DNA of 64,000 nucleotides from assembly GCF_050624435.1 (NCBI RefSeq), contig NC_134539.1:124439025-124503024 (forward strand). Reading direction: 5' to 3'. Source of the stretch: Tenrec ecaudatus (Eukaryota; Chordata; Mammalia; Afrosoricida; Tenrecidae). The position numbers were made by a program, and so were the translations under genes. The notes under the pieces were generated by a model. The model saw only the letters and a program-made list of their open reading frames with translations. It was not told the origin of the DNA and made no database searches. The stretch's first letter is position 1. Every line of letters starts with the position of its first letter. This document shows positions 1 to 10,300 of this stretch, one piece after another.

Positions 1-1678
1 TGATTTTCTCGAGATGAATAGTTTAACGGTGTTCAAACTTATGTCTATGTAGTTCATGGAGATCGGAATGGGAAATGCGAACAATAGTTCTTTAGTTAAA
101 GAAAAACCCATAACTAATCTTTGGAAAGCTGTTGGAAGTTTTCTTGTTTTGTTTTTTAATTCTTTCCCCGGGTAAAGCAAATGTCAAGCTTATATTGATC
201 AATTTTTAAATTAGACTTTTATATTGGGTCATTTTCCCCAACTCTCAAAATCTCTCTTTTTTCAACCAGATAAAAACGTGTGCAAACTAATATTTGATCC
301 TGGCATGACACTGTGCCTAGTAAAAATTGTTGAAATTTTTAAAATTTAGAGCCAAAGACAGTTGAATGGATAAAGTGACTTTGGGGCTTTTCTGTTGAAA
401 TGTATGACTAGACTTAATCAGTTCCAACTTTATACTTAGTTTCACTGGGAAAATGGAAAGTTACGTTCTCTCTTTGTTTCCTGAAGCATCGTATTGAATT
501 GATGTTTTAAAACAATTTAGCACCTGCTTGCTTTCCAGATAACCTGGTGGAAAGTGAAAGCCATTACTGTTAAAATGTTTGATGGATAGTTCTCCTAACA
601 AGACATTCCAGATATGACTCACCAATGCTAATTTGTTTCTGTACCAAATCTTTTCCCCTCTGGCACTGGAGAGTTCATGGTGCCACATTCTACCGCCCTG
701 GGTGATGAAATAACGTATCTGTTTTGCTTTTTGGCAGCACAGAAAACGGAAAGCTTGGGCAAGTCTAAAACGCCTTGCAGTTAAAAGAGATGGGAGATAA
801 TTAAAACCCTGATTTGATTATGCTAATCAAATAAAAGTCTACCCAGGAGTTATATTTTAAAAATAAAACACTTTACTGAGGGCAGGCCATGGTGGTTAGT
901 TTACCCTCTCTCCAGAGAGCACCTTTGGAAGACCCAGTCACTCCGCCCCCACCCCCCCACCCCCCATTGAGGCTTCATGTAGAAGTGAGGGAGCCTGGGG
1001 ATCCTCAGGGCATGATTCCTTAGTGGGCTCCGCATTCACAGCATTTCACCCGGTGGGCAGGGTCCTGGCATGACCCTCCTGTGAGCGTGAGTGGCAGCAG
1101 TGCTGTACAAATACTTTGTTGCCACAGACATCGGAATTGGTAAAATCGCAGTGAGTGCTTTTAGTCCTCCGTTGCACTAAGGGTTATTTAGAATTGAAGA
1201 ATACCTCTGACCACTGTAATCCGAACTTTGTCCAGAAGGTTTGCATTCGCTATTATCTGTTAGCCTTTGAAATTGTCTGTCTTGTGCTCTCTTCAGCCAT
1301 TAACCATTCGTATACAGTATAGAAAGTTGGGTATCTTACACCTACCTAGGTTGGAAAGGGGGTACAATTAGAGTTAAAATTCTATAAAATTTCTACTAAT
1401 GTCACCCAAGTAGACCCCAACAGTTACAGAACTCCATAAATTAAAGGGGATTGTAAATCGGATGTTTCCAGGACTCAAAAGGACGATGAGACTAAAAATG
1501 TATAAAACTAAAACTGATAGCGCGGAATGCCCCACTCCTCCCCCCTAACCACTTGTGGGAGACATGAGTTCTGGATTTCGTGGTTGGGCTGTCGTTGAGT
1601 TAGCCCCGTCGGCGTGTGATGCTAGACGTTCTTGTTCATCAGCGATGTCTGGTGAGTGCCCTTGCCCATCGGGAGGAA

Positions 1679-1711
1679 GTGTGTGTGTGCGCGTGTGTGT
1701 GTGTGTGTGTG
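1679..1711. repeat. (GT)n microsatellite
   Basis: About 33 bp of GT with one GCGC interruption, in VEZF1 intron 1. Confidence 0.9.
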
Positions 1712-2097
1712 CTGTAGGAGTTGTGATTATAGAGCGAGAAGGATGAGGCAGGGAACGTGTGTGCACCGGATATCTGGAACCCTTACCCCGAGTGCATGCT
1801 CCTTTTAGGGTTGCCAAATGCAACCCAAATGCTTGGGCTTGCTTTCAGGAGTTACGGGAATCATGTTGGTGAAGAACAGCCATTCGGAAGAGCTGCAGTG
1901 AGTCCTTGGAGGGGAGCGTGCAACTTACAGACAAGCTGTACTTGCCCTTTAAGGTTAAATAAGTTCACACTCGCTTTAGTACGATTGAAGTAATCCCTAT
2001 TTGCCACAAATTCTTTGTCACCGTCACCTTCATTTGCTGCACCTGCAGCTTTTAATTCCTTAAAAAGGATTCGAGCCTCTTTTCCCAATAAAACCAA

Positions 2098-2266
2098 ACC
2101 CCCACTGCGGTAGAGTCATTCCCTACTCACAGTGACCCTACAGACAGAGAGAAGTGCCTCATAGGGCTTCTGGGGCTGTAGAACCGTGTCGAAGCAGGCT
2201 GGCTGGGTAGCTTCAGCCTGCAGCCCACTGTGCAGTGCTTAACCCACTGTGCCACCAAGAGTGCTG
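2098..2266 (-). repeat. AfroSINE-type SINE, reverse orientation
   Basis: The top strand begins with the complement of the SINE tail (ccactg..gtagagtcattcc, actcacagtgaccctacag) and ends with the complement of the head (cttaacccactgtgccacc). Diverged copy, first of three in a row in VEZF1 intron 1. Confidence 0.75.
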
Positions 2267-2274
2267 TGTTGTAC

Positions 2275-2432
2275 GTACCAACCAACCAAACCCGCCTAGT
2301 GCTACCCTACAGACAAAACCACAGGCTTCTGAAATGTTAACTCTGCAGGAGTGGGCACCCTCGTCTTTGTCCTGTGGAGCTGCTTGTGGGTGCCAACTGC
2401 TAACCTTGCAGCTAACAGCTGCAGTGTAGCCC
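2275..2432 (-). repeat. AfroSINE-type SINE, reverse orientation
   Basis: Starts accaaccaaacccgcc and contains tcgtctttgtcctgtggag and gtgccaactgctaacc, the usual middle of this SINE read backwards. The head is degraded. Confidence 0.6.
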
Positions 2433-2600
2433 ATCAGGGTTCCTTTCCGACTCCTAGTAACCCTATGTAGGATTCCTGATACTGTGAAGCTACCAGAGCA
2501 GACAGTCAGTCGTCCCTCTCCCATGGAATGGCTGGTAGGTTGGAACCATGGATCTCTGGTTAGTAGCCCAGCGCCCACCCTGCAGCGCCGCCAGGGCTCT
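2433..2600 (-). repeat. AfroSINE-type SINE, reverse orientation
   Basis: Contains cgactcctagtaaccctatg and gagcagacagtcagtcgtcc, and ends gttagtagcccagcgc...gccgccagggctct. This is the third consecutive reverse-oriented copy. Confidence 0.65.
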
Positions 2601-3681
2601 GTCTTGCACTAAAGTAAAGCTAGATAAGAACTGTGTATGCACCTGTTCCAGTTTACCTGCAAATGCAACTTAAAGACACTTAGGAATGGATCTCCCTGAT
2701 AACCCAAGGATGACCTGTGTTTCAGGAATGTTCCCATCATTTCCTAGATGTTTATCAGTATGGAGAATTTTGAAGGAATCAAATCCAAGCAGTCTTAACT
2801 ACTCCCTAATACCAAGAACCCCAGCTTAGTTTCAGGACAGCTAAATGAAATTTCCAGACAGTGTCCAGCACCCAGTCTGGGAGTGGACACAGCAAATGCC
2901 TAACACTTTAAGAAAATCCACCGCTGCGGAAAGAAGATGAACATAAAGCAATTTAAAATATTTGGCGGGCTGTTGCTTCTTTTCTTACTTAGTCTATCTT
3001 CAGGGCTTGGCCAGCTAGTTCTGCTAAAGGATGCAGACGTCCAGTGTAAGATGAGCTAAGCTGAAAAGCACTGGCAGGTGTGTTGTTCAAGGCTACATGT
3101 GCCTTCCCAGTCAATGCATGGCAGCTCTCCGTTCCCCCCAGGCTTTGGCTCGAGCTGAGTGGAGCTTAGCTGGCGTTTGTGTTCAGAGTGTGAGGTGTCT
3201 TTTCACCACTTAGAGCAGCCTCCTGGCTCAGTCACTATGCCCTCGGATGCAAAGGGAGCCACCTGGTACCTTTTCTTTCCCAGGTAGCTGATGATGTCAC
3301 TGTGTGCATGTGTGTGCGTGTGCGCTGCTGCAGTAAGGTACTCCTAAATACAGACCGGGGTGTGTGGAACATTACTTTTTTTGGACAAGTTATTTAAACT
3401 TGGTATCAGCACTGATGGCCCCATCGTGCTCACTGATTCCATCAGCTGGGATGTCCCATCGGAACCAGGGTGGTGTGGTTTTGTGGCCTGTTTGAAAGCA
3501 GGATCGTCAGCAACTTAGGCGGACAAGTCTTGTGTTGTCTGCCCGATGGTTTACACTGCTGCTTGCACTGGGTGGCCGTTAGATCGCTGCTGCAGACACG
3601 GGCTCAGGCCCCGGGAGCATGTTGAATTTTGAAGGTCATTGTGAGAGGCTGAGTTTCTCAAGTGTGACTGTTTGGTTTTAG

Positions 3682-4376
3682 GCCCATGAAGCCTCCCACC
3701 ACCAACAGCAGGCAGCACAGAACAGCTTGCTTCCCCTCCTGAGCTCTGCTGTGGAGCCCCCTGATCAGAAACCATTGCTTCCAATTCCAATAACTCAGAA
3801 ACCTCAGGCTGCGCCTGAGACTTTAAAGGATGCCATTGGGATTAAAAAAGAAAAGCCCAAAACTTCATTTGTGTGCACTTACTGCAGCAAAGCCTTCAGG
3901 GACAGCTATCACCTGAGGCGCCACGAGTCCTGCCACACAGGGATCAAGTTGGTGTCCCGGTCAAAGAAAACGCCCACCACCGTGGTTCCCCTTATCTCCA
4001 CCATCGCTGGGGACAGCAGCCGAACTTCACTGGTCTCAACCATTGCGGGCATCTTGTCCACAGTCACTACATCTTCCTCGGGCACTAACCCCAGCAGCAG
4101 TGCCAGCGCCACAGCCATGCCTGTGACCCAGGCTGTCAAGAAACCCAGTAAGCCCGTCAAGAAGAACCACGCGTGTGAGATGTGTGGGAAGGCCTTCCGA
4201 GATGTGTACCACCTCAACCGGCACAAGCTCTCCCACTCGGACGAAAAGCCCTTTGAGTGCCCTGTTTGTAATCAGCGCTTCAAGAGGAAGGACCGGATGA
4301 CTTACCACGTGAGGTCTCACGAAGGAGGCATCACCAAGCCCTATACGTGCAGTGTTTGTGGGAAAGGCTTCTCGAG
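3682..4376 (+). CDS. VEZF1: VEZF1 exon 2
   Basis: The acceptor AG at 3680-3681 follows tttggttt; the donor GT is at 4377-4378. The exon is 695 nt, starts in phase 0 (AHEAS...) and ends after two bases of an Arg codon. It encodes finger 1 (3868-3936, FVCTYCSKAF), a Ser/Thr-rich linker (RTSLVSTIAGILSTVTTSSS), finger 2 (4168-4236), finger 3 (4252-4320) and the first half of finger 4 (from 4342). The stretch between fingers 1 and 2 is far longer than a normal finger linker, so finger 1 is set apart from fingers 2-6. Confidence 0.97.
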
Positions 4377-7300
4377 GTACTGCATTTCACTCTGGGTTTG
4401 CTTCCTTCCATAACAGTGCATCCGCATCCTTGTTTCCAAGGTGTGAGCTTGCAGGTGTATGCGAGACTAGATAGGGAGGGGCAGGCCTGTGTTACTAGAG
4501 GAGACTGGCGGTGGATAAAGAAGCATTAGACCCCCAGGTCTGATTTCAGTCTTGTATGGCTGACAAGTGGTGACACCGTGATCTAACTTACCACGTGATG
4601 GAAGAGGTGTCGTGGTGAGCTCGGGCCTTCACGTGGCCCACGGGCACTTACCACTGCCAAACCACGTGCTGCCAGTGCAGTTGAGGCTCGCCGTCTGTGC
4701 ACATCGGAGCGACTTGCTTCCTGAAAGTTGAGCTGCCCTTGGATGCACTTGAGACAGCTCTCATAGAATACTTTTCCTTTTGGGAAAGAGCTACCATTTC
4801 AGGAATTATGCATTAAGTTTTTAAAGTTAATGATAGTGGGAGCAATTTCCGGCGAACGTTAGGACTGAAGCTCTGGGTATTTTGTACTTACAAAGATGTT
4901 GACTACAAGGAAATGAACGGGTAAAGGACCAACACGTTTTTAAATTTCACTGTTTATTGTAAGAGAGGTAAGGAGGCTTGTACTGGGGGTTGGGGAGTCA
5001 GTGATTTTTGCTAGCTTGCTTTAAAATATCCCTGAATCTGCCAGTCATGTAGGCATCACAGGAAGTAGCATTTCTCTGTGTGTGTTCCATTACATCTTCT
5101 GTTGAAACTCTTTCTTTCACAGGCCTGACCACTTAAGCTGTCACGTAAAACATGTCCATTCAACAGAAAGACCCTTCAAATGCCAAGTAAGAGTTAAAAT
5201 GACTTATCCTTAGTGTAGCACTTAATGCACATTATCCAGAAGGTCCGAGCCAATCAAATCTTACAGTTCCTGAGTAATCCTAAACGCACTGAGTTGACTA
5301 AATGTGGTCTATTGGAATTTTAGTTTTATGAACTCTAAATGACAGCTTCTCTCTATAAGCAAGATCATTTAAGTTGAATGTATTGTTTTTGCTAAGCTAC
5401 GCTTCCCTTGAGCAACAGAATCTTTTGTTATGAAGTGGGGGGGGAATTAATAGTCTTGCAAAGGTCATGTTATGTATTTGAAATTAATAAAAGAACAAGG
5501 TGCTTTAAATTAATTCCTGGGTTGATGATTGAGGTTGTGTTAAATTACAATAGGAGAACATATTAATTTTTCCCAAATGTTATCGCGTAAATGAGTTTTT
5601 GTCTATTACCAAACCTGGAGCATTTTTTAGCTTGAAAATCTATTTATGTTTATGATTACCTTTGATATAAGTTGTGCCAATGACAGGTGTAGATTTTGCT
5701 AACTCAAATGACTATTTTAGGCGTCAGTAATTCTAGTTGGTTTCAGGAACTCTTTTCATACACCTTTCATTTAAGGTTGTTAATGAGTGATCTCATTAGG
5801 TAAATGCTTTGAATTCTGAGAAAAACCCAACGGAAGGGAGGCAGCTCATGTTCATTGAGCTGAGTGCTTGCTTTGGGCCAGGCTTTCTCCAGCAGTGATC
5901 CCGAGAGGTGGGTGCTACTGCCCCGTGTCACAGGCAAAGAAACACGCGGAGAGGCTGACTAGCCTGTCAAGGTTAGGGGACCCTGCCTACTACATCGTGG
6001 AGTTGGACTGGAAGCAGATCTGACTCTGAAATCCCGTCTCTGCTGATGTTTTCCTTTCCTTTCTGAGATGGAAGTGCCTAAAAGTCTCCAGGCATTTTGA
6101 AAATTATGATTCTATGTAGCACCAGCAATTAAAATTCCGGTAGCTCAGGCTGCTTGCTGATGTGGGTAGGGTAATGCGTAGAATATAACATATCTTAAAA
6201 TGAGTAGAACAGGATAGTCTATATTTAAAAAAAGTTTTCCTCCCTCATGCAGACATGCACTGCTGCCTTTGCCACCAAAGACAGACTGCGGACCCACATG
6301 GTGCGCCACGAAGGCAAGGTATCGTGTAATATCTGTGGGAAACTTCTGAGTGCAGCATACATCACCAGCCACTTAAAGACACATGGGCAGAGCCAAAGTA
6401 TCAACTGTAATACATGTAAACAAGGCATCAATAAAAGTAGGTGACCCTTAATAGTTTGTTTTGCATTTCAAATCTATGAAATCTAGGTGCTTTGTGATGT
6501 TTCCAAGGTATTATCACTGTGCTCTCAGAAATGTGTGTGTGTTCACCTTACACGTGTCCTCCTGTTACTCAGGTATGCAGACACACAGCACTGGGAAGCG
6601 TGTGCTTGTGCCAGAAATGTGCTCCTCATGCCCCGCTCTGCACAGACAGAGCCGATAAACTGGGCTGTGCTTGACTGCTGGCAGCACCCCGTTGTTAGAG
6701 AAGCAGACGGTCCCGGGGCTGGTCCACCAGTGTGTCTGGCCGGCGGGTCTGCTTACGGAGCTCTAGTGTGTCAGGGTGGAAAGAGAAGAAGAACCAAAGA
6801 AGTTGTGTTTCCTACCAGGATAGTTTGTTTTATTTAAAGTTAGGAAGGTCCTTAAAAGTCAGTGTCTACTAATTCCTGGTGGTTTTAATAGTGCATCCTT
6901 AATAATAATCTTAAAGGTGAACATGCTATTAGTAAGCTTGCTTTTCAAACCTAAAACTGTAGAGACATGGGTTTCATCTCCATTTGAACTTGAAATAGAG
7001 TGTTCCAGAATTTGTGGAGGAAATGGGATGCTTTCTTTTTAATAAATCATTTTATGGGGGACTCTTACAGCTCTTATAACAATGCATATATCCATTGTGT
7101 CAAGCACCATTTGTACATCTGTTGCCATCATCTTTTTCAAAACATTTTCTTTCTACTTGAGCCCTTGGTATCAGCTCCTCATTTTTTCCTCCCTCCTTCT
7201 CCCACCCTCATGAACCCTTGATAAATTATTATTTTCATATCTTTCACTGTCCGCTGTTTCCCTTCACCCACGTTTCTGTTGTCCATCACCCTGGGGTTGG

Positions 7301-10300
7301 AGTGGGGTGGGGGTGGTACACGTCGACCATTATAATCAGTTCCCCCAGAAATAGAATACTTCCATTTGTCCAAGTTACTTTTATTTTTAATGATCTCCTC
7401 TTCATTAAAAGAAAGCGTTTTTTCAAAATCTGTGTTGTACATGTACTTTATGCAGCATGAACATAAAAATTTCAAAACATAGGTGGCCAGAGTGAATGAA
7501 AAAGAAAGCTTCATGTGCTTTAATCTCTCCCATTTTGCTTTTTTGTGAGTACATTGGATTGATGATCTGACATGGGCACTTTAAAGCAGGGGTCCTCAAA
7601 CTTTTTAAACAGGGGGCCAGTTCACTGTCCCTTAGACCTGTTGGAGGGCTGGACTACAGTTTTTTTTTAAAAAAAACTGAACAAATTCCTATGCACACTG
7701 CACATATCTTATTTTGAAGTGCAAAAACAAATGGGGCAAAAACACGCGGCGGGCCGGATAAATGTCCTTGGCCGGGGCCACATGTGGTCCTGGGCCGTAG
7801 TTTGAGGTCCCCTGCTTTAAAGTATCAAAGAGTGACTTGTAGGGTGCGCCGCTGCAGGCGAGTGTGCAAGTGTGCTGGATATTTTTTTGTGAACATATTG
7901 ATTAGTCCATGATAATATCCCCCAATTTCCATTTAAAAAAACACTTTTTTTTAATATAGCAGTTTTTTTCCTCTTTCATATTGTTTTTTTCCTAGCTCTC
8001 TAGATATTTTATTAACTCACTTGTCGTGACCAGTGTAAACATAAGCAGCAAAACAGAGTCGCCCTGTAGAGAGAGCTAGCAAGTCCAGTGAGAAAGATCT
8101 CAGTGGCATGAGGAGTCAGGGTATATAAGTTCTGAAATATGGGGGGGGGCGGACCAGCCACACTTTTTCCAGGTAAATGTCGTCTTTCTGGTTTGTCTTT
8201 GGAGCAGCATGCATGAGTGAGGAGACCGGCAGCCAGAAGCAGCAGCCGCAGCAACACGTGACCAGTTGGCCAGGGAAGCAGGTGGAGACTCTGAGGCTGT
8301 GGGAAGAAGCTGTCAAAGCCAGGAAGAAAGGTAAGCCTGGTCTCCACGGTGAAGGGAGAGCTGGCGCCGTGCTTCCACTTGGGGTACCAGCCCATTCGCA
8401 GAGCGAAGCGAGAGCTTAGGGAACGCACGAAACCCTGCACGCGCACAAGCGTCTGCCGAGGCTGCCTTACTGGCAACAAAGCTTCCAGATAAGTTTTTAT
8501 TACTAGAAAATAAAAGTTCTTGGGACTTCCATGTCCTTTCTTTGGATTTACTTTTTGTTACAAGTGTGGAGACAAATTGGGTCCGGTTTTGTTCACTTTG
8601 TTGACATCCCCGGGTTACGGGCTCCCTTGTCCTTGTAAAGTGCCCCCACTTTTGCAGGTGCAAGAAGTAGCGTCCTGGCGAGTACACACAGTCACTCTCT
8701 AGCTGCTGTGCGGGATTCTTGCTCTCGCACTACCCCGTATGCACTGCATTTGGGGGCTGCTTTTTTGTTTTATTTACTTTAAGACTCCAGGGCCGGCGTC
8801 TTTTCATTGGCTTTGCCCGCAGTCTTCTCCATCACCAGGGCCAGCTTTAGCGCTGACAGGCGTGCGCCTGCTGGCAGGGCTGCCACTGCAGGGGTTGGAG
8901 AGGACGAGACTGATAGCTCCGTTCTCGTGTCTGTCTCATGACCCGTTGAAGAGTCAGTTCAGCATAACTTGTCAACTGGGTCACTTGTTGGGCCGCTCAC
9001 TGTAAGGTCAGAAGTTTGAAACCACCTGCGGCTCCTTGAGATGAAGATGGGGCAGAGTCAGGGCCTCAGGAACCCGCAGGGGCAGTTCTGTCCTGTCCTA
9101 TAGGGTCACCATAATGTGAATCAGCTCGAAGGCAGGGAGTGAGCGTCCCAGCTCTGGCTTCTGGTGGTCACTTTGTCACTGTATCTTCCGCTGTCGGGCA
9201 AACTCCTAAATATCGCCCCCACCCCAGAAGCCATGTCAGGCTGTTGTTCAGAAAGCGAGCCTGCATCTGGGCTGCTCTGTAATTCCTTTGTTTCTCCTCA
9301 GACCCCATCTGGCCCTTCTACTGTCATTGGAGGGGAAGAAAGAGGCAGGTCAGATGGGCTTTCTGGCTGTATTGAGAGGCTTGCTTGTAGAGAGTTAGGA
9401 GTATGTTTGAGAGATTGTCTGATTTAGAGGAATAATACAAGTCTTTAACTAGGTCATAGTAATGAAAAAGAAAACAATGTGTAAGATGGAAGAGAAGATT
9501 GGGGGGGGGGGGTGCTGGGCAATGGCAGGCTGCACCAGGGGAGAGGAAAGACGGGCAGCGGAGCCCCTTAGCGCAGTGCTCCCAGCACCTCAGAAGTGAG
9601 GCGTTTCTCCTTTCTTTCCACGCGTTTCTATCCGGTATTGTATTTCAGTTTGCTTGTACAATAAAACTGAATTGTTGGCTCATCTTCAGGCCTCTGTGGG
9701 ACAAATGCTATTGTGTTCCCCTCACGCCATGAACCTGTCTGGAAAGGACCGCTGATGGTAACCGCTGCGTTTATTTTAGTCCCTGTCTCACCTTGGTAGG
9801 GAGGATTCCTGACTTGAAAACCTAACCTTGAGTCAGCAGTACCCCTTAATTATTGGGCCTCTCAGTAATCCTGGAGGAAGATCATATTACTGTACATACT
9901 CGAGTAGAAGCCGAACCAAACATCAGCCCAGGCACCTAATTTTACCATAAACACTGCATTTAAAACATGCTGGAAAACTCAGCTTCTACACGAGTCTATA
10001 CGGTAAGTTCTCATTCTGAATCATCTTCTGGGGAGCTTGTCAAACATAGATCTTTTTAGGTCCCGTCTGCATTTCACTATTGCATCTCCAGGCAATTCGT
10101 TGTTCGGGAAAACTCCCGAGTGGATGATCTGGATCGCCAGCTGGGTTTGGGGATCCCTGATGGGAAGGGTGCCAAGCTCACCTCACGTTGACCGGGAGGT
10201 GCTGCTTAGTTACTGTCTAATGGCTGAGGGGGTGTTTTCCACCCCCACCACCATGTGGAAGTGTGCGGACCCCCACCTTCGCCTCAAGTGCGTTTCTCCA

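Larger units (their letters stand above)
1..3681 (+). other. VEZF1: VEZF1 intron 1 (3' part)
   Basis: Noncoding sequence upstream of the first recognisable coding exon, ending in an acceptor whose AG is at 3680-3681. VEZF1 exon 1 codes for only about eleven residues and is not in the window. Positions 1-1670 are AT-rich unique-looking DNA with a C-run near 946-965 and no repeat or exon I can name. 2620-3681 is likewise unique-looking, with a short GT-rich tract near 3300-3325. Confidence 0.85.
6437..8207 (+). other. VEZF1: VEZF1 intron 4
   Basis: 1771-bp intron containing an old family A retroelement 3' end (about 7033-7345, reverse) and a 228-bp hAT element (7587-7814). 6440-7030 looks unique. 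Confidence 0.85.

Noticed and set aside
6487-6837. 116-codon open frame just after VEZF1 exon 4
   Set aside because: Intronic; no resemblance to VEZF1 or any other protein, and exon 4 splices in phase to exon 5 without it.
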